Source: Phocaeicola_A sp045647865 (GTDB lineage Bacteria; Bacteroidota; Bacteroidia; Bacteroidales; Bacteroidaceae). From it: a stretch of DNA of 64,000 bases. Shown one piece after another: positions 35,073 to 44,001 of this stretch. The first letter of the stretch is position 1; the number at the start of each line of letters is the position of its first letter. The DNA lies in NCBI GenBank assembly GCA_045647865.1, contig JAZRMW010000020.1:38399-102398 (forward strand), written 5' to 3'. Under the pieces are notes generated by a model. The model saw nothing but the letters and a program-made list of their open reading frames with translations. It was not told where the DNA came from and ran no database searches. The translations under genes were made by a program, and so were the position numbers.

Positions 35073-38000
35073 TTATTTTACAACCACTTTCTTTACCACA
35101 CGCTGATTTCCGGTCAAACAATGAAGGACATACATACCTTTGCGGACATCTTGTAAAAACTCTGTCTCATTGTAATCCTTCTGCATGGCATAGTCAACCT
35201 TCTTCACCATCTCACCCGTTACGGAATATGCTGCAACAGATATTGGCGACATGCCCGAATCATTACTTACGGATACTATCTGGTCCGGTGCCTTAGTTTC
35301 GTCCATAGAACCAATACCTACAGGGTCGGAATAACAATAGAAATCAATGATATTGTCATTGTCAACATCATATTCCCATAGGGAACGACCACGCAATCCT
35401 TTCTGTCCACCACGGAGGAAGAGGGTACGGTCCTTTCCTGTATATAAATGCTCGCCATCTGCCATATAGAAGTCGAAAAGAATATCAGCTTGTTCCAATA
35501 CATTCTGTTCTACATGATACATAAGAATGAACAAATTGGACTTTCCACCACCTTTCTCTACGATTTGGGTTGGTTTCACCGGCCTGCGATAGACTGTGAC
35601 AGGGAAACTGATCACTTCTGGGGCTATTAATTCTTGTCCTTCTCCATCTAAATTGGTATAGACAAAGTCGTATTGATGTGATTCAACACGTTTCTCAAAT
35701 ACTTGTCCTTGTTCATCCAATTTTATTACAAAGTCCTGAGTGTGACCATTATTCTTGTTGTCCCACTTGATCCATTCGGTGTTTATATCCTTATAATCTC
35801 TTCTCCATTTGTAATACCAACCGTTGGGGTTTCCTCCCATCGGTGGTGTGACAGAGAAGGTTCTTGAATCCGCATCGCGCATCTCTTGTGTATAATCCTG
35901 ATTCATGGTTGAGGCTTGGGGAGTCGAATAATCCACTACGACGAATTCCATTTCACCTTGACATCCGACTTCTCCATCTACGGTATTGGCATAAGTTAGC
36001 TTATGAACAATGGTTTCAGGCTTTTCATTTGCATTATCTGCAATGTATTCGTATGCCAACGAACCTTCAGCAGCCTCAATCGGACCCTTATTGTCTGTCC
36101 ATGTAAATGTCCAACCGTTTTCGTATCCGCCTATATTCCGTACATTAAATGTCATACGGTCTTTATATGTCACTCCTGCCAGTAGATTGTACTTTCCAGG
36201 TTGTGTTATGGCAATCACTTGAGGTTGGGCATACATTTTTATTTGTATTCGGTACTGTCTTGAGAGGTTCTTTCCATTGGGCAATGTGTTTGTTGTTACA
36301 CAAACGTAGGTCATGGACTTGGTGGCCTTAATCTGAAATTCTTCATCTCCTAATACTGATAGAATGCCTTCAGATTCTGAGATTTCGTTGCCTGCTAATG
36401 TATTCTCTTTATACCATTTACATGTCCAGTTTTCCTCGTTACCTCCGAACATATTCACGGTCACTTTTCGGGTGTATCCTTCGTACATGCCCAATTTATG
36501 GACATAGTTGTAGGGCTCATATCTTCCCACATCAATACTGTCGCTTAACGTAACTACAACAGAGGCTTCGGGCCAAATCTTGACGTAGCAGGTCAAATTT
36601 CCTTTATAGGGAGTCACATTTCCCGGTAATTTGTTCTCAAATTCCACGAATATGGTATCGCAATAAACGGTATCTTGTTTATTCTCTCTTAAGTCATAAG
36701 AATAATTCTTGCGATTGTTACCTTCTACCACCTCCTGATTCTTTGTCCACTTATAAGTCCAATCGGTAGAGTATCCACCGTTTATGTCCAGATCGATATA
36801 GGCCGATTCTTTGGAATAATGGTTGTATTCTTGTGTCAGTTCATCAAAACTGTCAGAGTTGGTGAATTTGACAACAGGCGTTCCATATACTTTATAAGTA
36901 TGCTTATACTCTTTCTCGTACCATTTGATATCTGAGTATTGGGGGTCAGAATAGGATGCATTCAAGGATACGACCTTGTTGACAATCTGTCCGTCGGCAC
37001 AAGAGAAAGAGGTTGTCCATTGCTCGTTGTTACCTTCAGATGACGGGGTATTATCAATCATCCAAACATATTTCCCGTTTTTATGGGCCTTTTCAAGGGA
37101 ATTGATTGTCAATGGCTCAGGTACATTGCCCGACCACATGTGGACGGTCTTGTCGTGCCATGAAACGGTACGCATCAAGGGCTTTTCACGTAATTCCACA
37201 GTCATTGACGGGTATTCATAAGGAATATCATCCAATGAGGGCAGCTCTTCACCATTCTTTATTTTCCAAACAACGTTCTTTACCTCTACGGTATATCGTC
37301 CAAATTGGAGATTACGCATATTGAAGGACTCGGATGATTGAGTCTCTGCAAAATCCGTGTCTGCATTTTGTATGTCGTATGAGATCTTAGATATTTGATA
37401 GTTGTTTTTGTCATAGGACATCGCGAATGTAATGTCTCGTTCACCGGCACCTTCCAACAAATAAGAAGTGCTGTTGCGTTCGATGATTTCAGAATTGTAT
37501 GCTTCATCTTTGAATTTGCCTGCAGTCAAATTGATGGACAATACAGGCTTTTTATAAACGGTATAGGTATAGACTTTATCAAACGCTTCTTCGTACCATT
37601 GGGTCTTACCGTCGGGAGCAAGGCATACAGCAGACAAAGAGAGAGTCTTTTCTGCACGTACTTCGTTTATCGAAAATGTTTTTGTCCATTCTTGTCCAGA
37701 AGTCTTTTCGTTGTCCATACTCCATGAGAAGTTCCAATTCAACTCATTGGGCAAGGCGCCGACTTCCAAAGACACTTTTTCTCCTTCATAAAGAGAGGTT
37801 TTACCATTCGCGAAAGAAGGTACATACAAGGGTACTTCGTGAAATTCAAACACTTTGCTTACTGAAAGTACATCCAAGGGTAAAAGTTCCAACTCCTTAT
37901 CTTCATTGGTGGTCAATCGAATGGGCTTTATGGTGATTCGATATTTCCCGACAGAATTAGCCTGCAATATTCTGTTTTTAGTCAATTCTTGCAAAGTCAG

Positions 38001-38318
38001 CTCCTTTATGGTATCTGTAAGTATAGTAGTATATGTTCCATTGTTGTCCATATCATAATTCAGGCACAGATACAGTGAATCATGCGGAATATTATCTTCG
38101 GCCCAATCTTCATACGTAATCTGCCAGTTCACCAGACTTCTCAACATGACATGGTGAATACCTCCTGTTTCTATTGCAACATCATTGTAGCGTGAATCTG
38201 CAGTTTTTGCAGAAACCGTAAAATTGACATCCAATTTCAATGAATATGCATTCAGGACAAAAAATAGTCCCCCTATGAAGATACACCAGCGTAAATGAGC
38301 ATTTATAAAGTGCTTCAT
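35073..38318 (-). CDS. Giant secreted repeat protein with T9SS-like sorting domain
   Basis: A 1081-residue exported protein. The signal peptide is in residues 1-26 (IFIGGLFFVLNAYS). The body is made of Ig-like repeats of roughly 100-110 residues, each carrying a W-x-W or similar core next to a G/N-rich turn: WNFSW near 195, YVWMI near 417, WTYKW at 520, WTCKW at 631, WTFTW at 736 and WYYKW at 834. Residues 1015-1081 form a C-terminal domain (ISVAAYSVTGEMVKK ... GMYVLHCLTGNQRVVKKVVVK) that closely resembles type A T9SS sorting signals. It should therefore be secreted and surface-attached if the cell has T9SS; no T9SS machinery is in the window. It sits between the kinase and the barrel in the operon. 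Confidence 0.82.
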   Translation of the reverse strand: MKHFINAHLRWCIFIGGLFFVLNAYSLKLDVNFTVSAKTADSRYNDVAIETGGIHHVMLRSLVNWQITYEDWAEDNIPHDSLYLCLNYDMDNNGTYTTILTDTIKELTLQELTKNRILQANSVGKYRITIKPIRLTTNEDKELELLPLDVLSVSKVFEFHEVPLYVPSFANGKTSLYEGEKVSLEVGALPNELNWNFSWSMDNEKTSGQEWTKTFSINEVRAEKTLSLSAVCLAPDGKTQWYEEAFDKVYTYTVYKKPVLSINLTAGKFKDEAYNSEIIERNSTSYLLEGAGERDITFAMSYDKNNYQISKISYDIQNADTDFAETQSSESFNMRNLQFGRYTVEVKNVVWKIKNGEELPSLDDIPYEYPSMTVELREKPLMRTVSWHDKTVHMWSGNVPEPLTINSLEKAHKNGKYVWMIDNTPSSEGNNEQWTTSFSCADGQIVNKVVSLNASYSDPQYSDIKWYEKEYKHTYKVYGTPVVKFTNSDSFDELTQEYNHYSKESAYIDLDINGGYSTDWTYKWTKNQEVVEGNNRKNYSYDLRENKQDTVYCDTIFVEFENKLPGNVTPYKGNLTCYVKIWPEASVVVTLSDSIDVGRYEPYNYVHKLGMYEGYTRKVTVNMFGGNEENWTCKWYKENTLAGNEISESEGILSVLGDEEFQIKATKSMTYVCVTTNTLPNGKNLSRQYRIQIKMYAQPQVIAITQPGKYNLLAGVTYKDRMTFNVRNIGGYENGWTFTWTDNKGPIEAAEGSLAYEYIADNANEKPETIVHKLTYANTVDGEVGCQGEMEFVVVDYSTPQASTMNQDYTQEMRDADSRTFSVTPPMGGNPNGWYYKWRRDYKDINTEWIKWDNKNNGHTQDFVIKLDEQGQVFEKRVESHQYDFVYTNLDGEGQELIAPEVISFPVTVYRRPVKPTQIVEKGGGKSNLFILMYHVEQNVLEQADILFDFYMADGEHLYTGKDRTLFLRGGQKGLRGRSLWEYDVDNDNIIDFYCYSDPVGIGSMDETKAPDQIVSVSNDSGMSPISVAAYSVTGEMVKKVDYAMQKDYNETEFLQDVRKGMYVLHCLTGNQRVVKKVVVK

Positions 38319-38345
38319 ATCATCAAAATCTTTTTTGCTTATTAT

Positions 38346-39419
38346 TTATTTCATTGTTATCAACCATGCGGCAAAGCCTCCTACGACCAAAGCTGCAACA
38401 ATCAGTACAACCCATGAAACCCATTCATTGCTTTTTTTCTTTATCTGTTTCTTGGGACGGTTCTCATTTGGCTTGTTCTCCTTTTGTGGAGTGGTCGGAT
38501 GAAACTTTTGAGTGGGACTTTGGACACGTTCGGGTTTGGCTTGTGCTGTTGTCTTTTTTCCTTCTACCGGAACTTTCCAAGTCGGTTGAGGAGACTCGCC
38601 TTTAATCTTTTTGCGTGCGTAGTCTGCCAATTGCTCTGCTGTAGGTCTGTCCCATGTCTCCAAAGCCAAACATGACTGCATCACCATATTTAATTCCGGG
38701 GAAAATCCTTCTGGCAAGTCGGGCATCTCTGCTCCACTTCTCAGCATAGTGCCTCCCTGTCCACAGAAGGGTAAATCACCGACAATCAGCTCATAAATGG
38801 TTGCTCCTAAAGACCAAATGTCACTGGCTTTTACTGGCATGGGATGTTTGCTCCATTTTTCAGGCCCCATATATGCAGCAGAACCGGATGCTAAGTTGCC
38901 GCTGGTTCTTGTTAAGGTCTTGCGTAGTTGTTGGCTGATACCGAAATCTGTGATGACATATTCCCCAGTTTTGGCTACCAAAATATTTTCAGGCTTAATA
39001 TCTTGGTGGATAATTGGAGAAGGCTGACGGTGCAAGTAAGCTAATCCGGAAGCTACATCGGCAATAAACTCCCAGATTTCAGTCTCTTTCATTTCTCCGA
39101 TTAATTTAGCTACCGAACCTTGTGGGCAATAAGGCATGACTAAATAAGGACAACTGTTCCCTTCGTCTTTGCAGATTCCTAAATAGGTAGCATGAAGCAG
39201 GTTGGTATGGTTCAAATTGAAAGCAACTTTGAACTCTTTGATAAATTCATTAGAATCTTGGGAATCCATTTTTGCATACATCTTGATGGCGACTTCCAAT
39301 TCTGTCCATTGGTCAAAGGCCAACCAAACTTTACCGAAGCTACCTTTTCCTATTAATTTTTTTAATAAGAAATGTCCGTCAAAAATCATTCCAGGTTTAT
39401 ATTGGTTATCTTGTTGCAT
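38346..39419 (-). CDS. Tail-anchored Ser/Thr protein kinase
   Basis: A Hanks-type kinase of 357 residues. The P-loop GKGSFGKV is at 24-31, the ATP-binding Lys is K46 (VAIKMY), the catalytic loop is IIHQDIKPEN at 136-145, and the metal-binding motif is ITDFGIS at 156-162. The usual HRD reads HQD, so it is a non-RD kinase and may not need activation-loop phosphorylation. A basic, proline-rich linker (about 275-330) leads to a C-terminal membrane helix (WVVLIVAALVVGGFAAWLI) with almost nothing beyond it. There is no extracellular sensor domain, unlike PknB. It lies between the PP2C gene and the giant secreted protein gene. Confidence 0.93.
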   Translation of the reverse strand: MQQDNQYKPGMIFDGHFLLKKLIGKGSFGKVWLAFDQWTELEVAIKMYAKMDSQDSNEFIKEFKVAFNLNHTNLLHATYLGICKDEGNSCPYLVMPYCPQGSVAKLIGEMKETEIWEFIADVASGLAYLHRQPSPIIHQDIKPENILVAKTGEYVITDFGISQQLRKTLTRTSGNLASGSAAYMGPEKWSKHPMPVKASDIWSLGATIYELIVGDLPFCGQGGTMLRSGAEMPDLPEGFSPELNMVMQSCLALETWDRPTAEQLADYARKKIKGESPQPTWKVPVEGKKTTAQAKPERVQSPTQKFHPTTPQKENKPNENRPKKQIKKKSNEWVSWVVLIVAALVVGGFAAWLITMK

Positions 39420-39455
39420 AAGTTGTTCTGTTTTTATTGTTTAATGTGGTAATGG

Positions 39456-40568
39456 TCAATTTCTAAAAAAACTGATAGCTATCAATGCCAGAATAATCAG
39501 TAATAACGCGATGATTAGTGTTTGGCTAAAACCATTGGAAGAACGAGTTTCAGTAGTGGTCAAATCTACTTTGTTTTTCTTTTTAGGAGTCTCGGTTTCT
39601 TCCTCTTCCGAGAATCCAGACTCATCCAGTTCCACTGTATTCATCAGTTTCTTTTGGGACTTTTCTTCATCTTCAGCTGAAAGGTTTATTCTGCGAACAT
39701 TTTTTTCATCAAAGAGTGTATAAGATGAAGTGGTTTCATCTGCTTCTACCGTAGTTGTTTCAAGCAGCGCAACTGTGACATTATCGTAACCTCCAGCTTT
39801 CAGAGCGCATAGGATCAGTTGTTTCCGACATTGTTCGATATCCTCTTTGGCTCCATCCATCACTTGTAGAATTTCTTCATCCCGGCAGACTCCACACAAA
39901 CCGTCGCTACAGAGAAGAATTGTGTCTCCAGATTTCAATCGATAGGCTGTGTAATCGGGATTGGCTCTTCCTTGGAAATCTCCCAAGCAACGGGTGATGA
40001 TGTTGCTATCGGGGTGGTCGATTGCGAATTCTTCATCCAGTTTGCCGGCATCTACCAATTCCTGTACGTAAGAATGGTCTTTGGTCAGACGCATCAATCC
40101 TTCTTCAGCATTGAAAACGTATGCCCGGCTGTCGCCACACCATACAATATGAGCGACATCACCAATGACCCATGCTATGACGATGGTTGTTCCCATTCCT
40201 TTGGTTTCGGGATTCTCCTTGACATGTCTCTTGATTTCCTTGTCAGCATCCACTACCACTTTGCACATGAACTTCTCAATTGACTTTTGGCTTTTGCTTA
40301 TACTGCTCAAGTCTGTGTCCATGAAATATCTTTTTATGGTATCTACAGCTATCGCAGAGGCCACTTCACCAGCATTGAGTCCACCCATGCCGTCAGCTAC
40401 CACCAAGATGGCTCCATCTTTTCCTAAAGGTATCAATTGGGAAGCATCTTGAGGTACAAACCAATCCGATTGTGACAAATCTTCATTGGTGATAAAATTG
40501 TCTTCGTTGTTCGTGCGCACACAACCTACATGAGTTGCAGCAGTCAATCGAAATTCTATTCTAGACAT
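39456..40568 (-). CDS. PP2C-type Ser/Thr phosphatase with C-terminal membrane anchor
   Basis: A 370-residue phosphatase that should reverse the action of the two neighbouring kinases. PP2C motifs are complete: VRTNNEDNF, VVADGMGGLNAGEVAS (metal-binding DG), GTTIVIAWV, CGDSRAYVF, LCSDGLCG and GGYDNVTVALL. After residue 270 comes an acidic linker rich in Thr and Glu (ELDESGFSEEEETETPKKKNK) and a final membrane helix (LIIALLLIILALIAISF). Tail-anchored like the kinase next to it, so both probably face the cytoplasm at the inner membrane. The linker holds possible phosphothreonine sites. Confidence 0.95.
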   Translation of the reverse strand: MSRIEFRLTAATHVGCVRTNNEDNFITNEDLSQSDWFVPQDASQLIPLGKDGAILVVADGMGGLNAGEVASAIAVDTIKRYFMDTDLSSISKSQKSIEKFMCKVVVDADKEIKRHVKENPETKGMGTTIVIAWVIGDVAHIVWCGDSRAYVFNAEEGLMRLTKDHSYVQELVDAGKLDEEFAIDHPDSNIITRCLGDFQGRANPDYTAYRLKSGDTILLCSDGLCGVCRDEEILQVMDGAKEDIEQCRKQLILCALKAGGYDNVTVALLETTTVEADETTSSYTLFDEKNVRRINLSAEDEEKSQKKLMNTVELDESGFSEEEETETPKKKNKVDLTTTETRSSNGFSQTLIIALLLIILALIAISFFRN

Positions 40569-40595
40569 AATCTTTTATCAAAAATTAAACAAATA

Positions 40596-40634
40596 TACTT
40601 GCCCGCAAGATTTGCATCTCTACACGGGCAAGTA
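40596..40634 (-). promoter_or_regulatory. Intra-operon hairpin between the FHA and PP2C genes
   Basis: TACTTGCCCG (40596-40605) pairs perfectly with CGGGCAAGTA (40625-40634) around a 19-base loop. It fills the one long gap (98 bases) between early genes of the operon. Downstream on the minus strand the sequence is T-rich but has no clean T run, so it may be a processing, stability or partial termination site. Confidence 0.55.
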
Positions 40635-40666
40635 AGGAAATAAAATGAGTGATTTGGTTCTTCTTG

Positions 40667-41890
40667 TTATGATATTGGATCAAGAGCTTGAATGTATTCT
40701 AAAGTGTCATTTTTACGGTTAAATAGATCATCCCATGTCCAAATATCTTTATTTTCTGATGCTTTTCTTATTGAATCTTCTATAGCAGCATTCTTTTGTT
40801 GTTCTTCAAGTTCTTTAATCTTACCATTAGCTACTTCCAACAGTTTCGTCAAGTCTTGGATTTGGCCATTCATCTCTTCACCTGTTGTTTCAGATTGTTC
40901 TTTCAGCTTCTCTATTTCAGCTTTCAATGCGGTGACATATTCATCATTCTGCTTTTTCATGATGTCATATTCCTTCTGCATTTCTGCCTGAATAGAATCT
41001 TGCATAGCTTTGGCAGCTTTCCAGGCTTCAGATTCTGAAACGCCTTTTGCACGGACTTCTTCCAGTGCTTGCATCGCTTTGACTACCTTTTCTTCAGCAA
41101 GTTTCAACTGTTCTTCTGTTGTTCCTGAAGTTTGCTTGAGTGTGCTCAACTCTTCTTGTAACAATACCAAATTTTCCTTGGACTTGTTGAACTCACTTAA
41201 AATTTCTAAGCTCTTCTCTTCGGTTTCTTTTACTTTGGCAGCTTGATTGTTCAATTGACGGGCTTGTTTCTGAACTTTGTCAGTCTGCTCGTTAAGAGCC
41301 TGTTCCATTTCACCGATTATGCGAGAATAGTTTTCTCCTTGTTTATATATATAGGCTGACAAACCTGCAATGGCAAGTACCAGAACAACTGAAAGAATGG
41401 CTATTCCGGTCTTGTAGGGTTTGAGAGCCTGTTTCTGGAAAAGTTTCAGACGTTCGGTCATGGCAATGGATTTTACCAATCCTTTGGCACCTTGGGGAGC
41501 AATGAATCCGATAATCGGACCTTTTGAAGAGAGGCGGATTTCATCACCAGTGTTCAACATCTGCTCACCGTTGATGGGTTGTCCGTTTACGAACGTTGAG
41601 TTTGTCTTTGACAAGGAGATAAGCTTCCAACCCTCACCTTCGCGAACGATAGCTGCATGCTTGCGGCTAACAGTTTCGCAACCATCATCGAAACGGATTT
41701 GGCATTTTGAATCACGGCCCAACTCAATTTGGTCAACAATTACTTTCTCAGAATCACCGGCTTTATGATATTGAGTCGTTGTTTTGAATTCAAGAATGTA
41801 AAAAGTACGACCTGCACCATTAACCAATGCACCCATACCTGCACCCACTGAACCAGCAAGGGTTCTCTTGTAAGCTTGTGTTTTTTTCAT
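40667..41890 (-). CDS. Membrane protein with FHA domain and long coiled coil
   Basis: A 407-residue protein. The N-terminal FHA domain (about 28-125) has the phosphothreonine-binding set: GRDS at 58-61, SRKH at 75-78 and TNSTFVNG at 96-103. A membrane helix is at 161-182 (GIAILSVVLVLAIAGLSAY). The rest, about residues 185-385, is one long predicted coiled coil (EQALNEQTDKVQKQARQL, then EKLKEQSETTGEEMNGQIQDL) that would lie in the periplasm. It could carry a phosphorylation signal from the cytoplasm to an envelope structure. It sits between the FHA-kinase and PP2C genes. Confidence 0.88.
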   Translation of the reverse strand: MKKTQAYKRTLAGSVGAGMGALVNGAGRTFYILEFKTTTQYHKAGDSEKVIVDQIELGRDSKCQIRFDDGCETVSRKHAAIVREGEGWKLISLSKTNSTFVNGQPINGEQMLNTGDEIRLSSKGPIIGFIAPQGAKGLVKSIAMTERLKLFQKQALKPYKTGIAILSVVLVLAIAGLSAYIYKQGENYSRIIGEMEQALNEQTDKVQKQARQLNNQAAKVKETEEKSLEILSEFNKSKENLVLLQEELSTLKQTSGTTEEQLKLAEEKVVKAMQALEEVRAKGVSESEAWKAAKAMQDSIQAEMQKEYDIMKKQNDEYVTALKAEIEKLKEQSETTGEEMNGQIQDLTKLLEVANGKIKELEEQQKNAAIEDSIRKASENKDIWTWDDLFNRKNDTLEYIQALDPIS

Positions 41891-41914
41891 AATTACAGTT
41901 TTTTATTTTGTTTA

Positions 41915-43201
41915 TTAATATTGTTCGTATCTGAATTTCATGCTTCCGATGGAAATGATGTCATCTGTTTCAAGCCAGAAACCCGAGGCTTTCACTTCGG
42001 TCGAATTGACATAAGTTCCATTAAAGGATAATTCCCATTTCTTGGATTCCCGATTCCATTGTCCATCTCGGATGCGCCAATGCAGGCGTTCCATATCTGT
42101 CTCTATGGTACAATGTCCACGTGATACACAGGGATCCACTACCACAATTTGATTGTCCTTTTGCCTGCCTAACGTGATATTCATCCGTGATGAACTGTTT
42201 GACATCTCTGTCAAATCATAAACCATACCGTACCCATCACCATGCATTACTCGCAGGCGAGCACCTTTAATCGTCTGTAAGGCATCGTTTCCTTTTTTAT
42301 TTAGGAGTTCGGATTCTTCGATATGAGGAATCAGTTTATAAATGTCGGGTATTTTTTGGATACGCTCCTTATAATTGGGTCTTAAGCAACCTTCCAGAAG
42401 TGCTCTCCATAAATTGCCATCAGGAACATTCTTCAATTTCCTTCTATCCCAATCACCAACCTTGATGCGTTTTTGATAGTTTACCAAATCATCATGGTCT
42501 TCCAATTTGCCAAATGGCAATTCGCCTGTCAGCAATTGGTATATCATAACACCAAAAGAGAATATGTCGCGTGTTGGGAGTACGGTCTGTTTTCGTGCTT
42601 GAGGTTCACTTGCTTCAGGTGGCATATAGGCGTAGGTGCCAAATATTTGTATCGGACGTCCCCAAAAGTCTTTACCTGTCTTTCGGTTATCAACGTCTCC
42701 AACGATTCCAAAATCAGTCAACGCCGCTGTTCCATCGGGCTTGAACAGAATGTTCTCTAATTTCAAGTCACGATGAATCTTACCATTCTTATGCAAATCA
42801 TGCAGACCGTGCAAGATGTCCGATGCAATTTTGGATACATTCAGTTTTTTGTTTCCAAGCATCGAAACCAAATCTCCTCCAGGACAAAATTCCATTTTGA
42901 TGTATGGATTGCCTTTGATAAATCCGTAGTCAATCGAATGTACCAAATAGGGACTGGCGATTTGTCCGGTCTTGAATTCCATTTCAAAACGTTCGACAAG
43001 CGCCTGACGAATATCTGGGGATACATCCCACAGACGCAGAATTTTTAAGGCATATACGGTTCCTTTTTCATCTTCGACCTTATACACCTTACCAAAGGCA
43101 CCTTCGCCTAATGTGGCCAATACCTTCAATCCAGAGGGCATACGCTCTCCTTTTTTCCAATCTATGCGTTGTGGAATTTCGTTGAGTTCTACGGATTTCA
43201 T
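41915..43201 (-). CDS. Ser/Thr protein kinase with C-terminal FHA domain
   Basis: A soluble Hanks-type kinase of 428 residues. The P-loop GEGAFGKV is at 32-39, Lys53 is in YALKILRL, the catalytic loop is KIHRDLKLEN at 141-150 and DFG is at 163-165. The activation segment contains FGTYAYMPPEA. From about 340 the chain is an FHA domain: NITLGRQKDNQ, CVSRGHCTIE, FNGTYVNS and a final DIISIGSMKFRYEQY. Kinase and FHA in one chain suggest self- or partner-binding through phosphothreonine. There is no membrane segment, in contrast to the second kinase of the operon. Confidence 0.95.
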   Translation of the reverse strand: MKSVELNEIPQRIDWKKGERMPSGLKVLATLGEGAFGKVYKVEDEKGTVYALKILRLWDVSPDIRQALVERFEMEFKTGQIASPYLVHSIDYGFIKGNPYIKMEFCPGGDLVSMLGNKKLNVSKIASDILHGLHDLHKNGKIHRDLKLENILFKPDGTAALTDFGIVGDVDNRKTGKDFWGRPIQIFGTYAYMPPEASEPQARKQTVLPTRDIFSFGVMIYQLLTGELPFGKLEDHDDLVNYQKRIKVGDWDRRKLKNVPDGNLWRALLEGCLRPNYKERIQKIPDIYKLIPHIEESELLNKKGNDALQTIKGARLRVMHGDGYGMVYDLTEMSNSSSRMNITLGRQKDNQIVVVDPCVSRGHCTIETDMERLHWRIRDGQWNRESKKWELSFNGTYVNSTEVKASGFWLETDDIISIGSMKFRYEQY

Positions 43202-43215
43202 ATGATTTTTGGCTA

Positions 43216-43833
43216 TTATTCAACTCTAGCAAATCTCAATCCGCCAATCAAAACAATGTCGTTCAATTCCCAATCAAGTTTTATTGAACTCTTCAGTTCT
43301 ATCACACCCAAAGGAGACACCGCATTGCTTTTTGTGTCAATGACAGGACGGTCTATAGCCAATAATTTATAAGAATAAGATTCTTCTGTAATTTTCTCTT
43401 CTGTAGATTCTGGTTGAGATGTCAATTCCGTTCCAGTTTCTGTATTATCTACTACCACTGTTGCACGTGGATTCCGCTTCTCTTCTGATGGAGTAGCATC
43501 AAATTGTGTCGCTTTGGGACTTGTTTTTTCCTGGATGATGGTAGAATGATCTACAACTGTTTCTTTATTTGAATTCTGCGAACCTTGATGTTGGAGAACT
43601 TGTGTCTTCTTGGAATTTCTCTGGTAACCGCATTCTGGACAAACTGATACATTATCGGCTAACTGATAACCACATTTTTCACAAACAATAAAAGTGTCAT
43701 CATTTTCCTTTGAACTGCCATTTGAATAAGAGGGCCATTCCCAAGCACTGCTCTTTGGATCTAAAATTTGATTACACTTTGCACATTTTGTCGCCCCTTC
43801 AGGATTGTTCCAACCACAATTATTGCATCTCAT
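43216..43833 (-). CDS. Double zinc-ribbon protein with FHA-like C-terminal end
   Basis: The first gene of the operon, about 205 residues. It has two zinc ribbons (CNNCG...CAKC at the N-terminus and CEKCG...CPECG near 53-72). A Thr/Ser-rich linker follows with possible FHA-binding sites (for example TQFD, which fits pT-x-x-D). The end, DWELNDIVLIGGLRFARVE, closely resembles the last strand pair of the FHA domain in the next gene (DDIISIGSMKFRYE), so it may be a reduced FHA domain. I prefer the ATG at 43833 (MRCNNCG), two codons inside the longest frame. It could be a phospho-substrate or adaptor for the kinases. Confidence 0.65.
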   Translation of the reverse strand: MRCNNCGWNNPEGATKCAKCNQILDPKSSAWEWPSYSNGSSKENDDTFIVCEKCGYQLADNVSVCPECGYQRNSKKTQVLQHQGSQNSNKETVVDHSTIIQEKTSPKATQFDATPSEEKRNPRATVVVDNTETGTELTSQPESTEEKITEESYSYKLLAIDRPVIDTKSNAVSPLGVIELKSSIKLDWELNDIVLIGGLRFARVE

Positions 43834-43893
43834 ACGCACTATTTTTCATTAAATCATAAAATGTTACAAACGATTGTTTGTCGTCTTGAGATG

Positions 43894-43968
43894 CAAAGTA
43901 AGGAAAAATATTCTCCTGCCCTGTAAAATGGTTGTATTCGGAATGGATACAGTGTCTAAAATGGATAC
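43894..43968 (-). promoter_or_regulatory. Promoter and TGGATAC operator of the 14-gene operon
   Basis: On the minus strand a TTACTTTG box (43894-43901, one base off TAnnTTTG) lies about 60 bases before the first gene. Upstream is TGGATAC (43944-43950), one base, GTGTCTA (43952-43958, imperfect inverted copy), and a second TGGATAC at 43962-43968. Half-site spacing (18 bases) and distance to the -7 box (43 bases) are identical to the copy at 44259-44333. The conserved spacing is what marks this as functional. Confidence 0.55.
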
Positions 43969-44001
43969 ATGTAAGGGCGCAAATCGAAACTTGGAAAATT
44001 A

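Noticed and set aside
36000..38060. Several plus-strand frames of 60-110 codons opposite the giant protein gene
   Set aside because: Shadow frames of the minus-strand gene, without promoters or recognisable products.
23572..43839. Type VI secretion system
   Set aside because: Kinase, PP2C, FHA and a TssR-like protein suggested it, but no sheath, tube, baseplate or ClpV gene is in the window.
29473..43839. TerY-P type kinase/phosphatase/vWA triad
   Set aside because: The vWA protein here is exported and carries an SH3-like part, whereas TerY-P vWA proteins are cytoplasmic; the wider gene set also differs.
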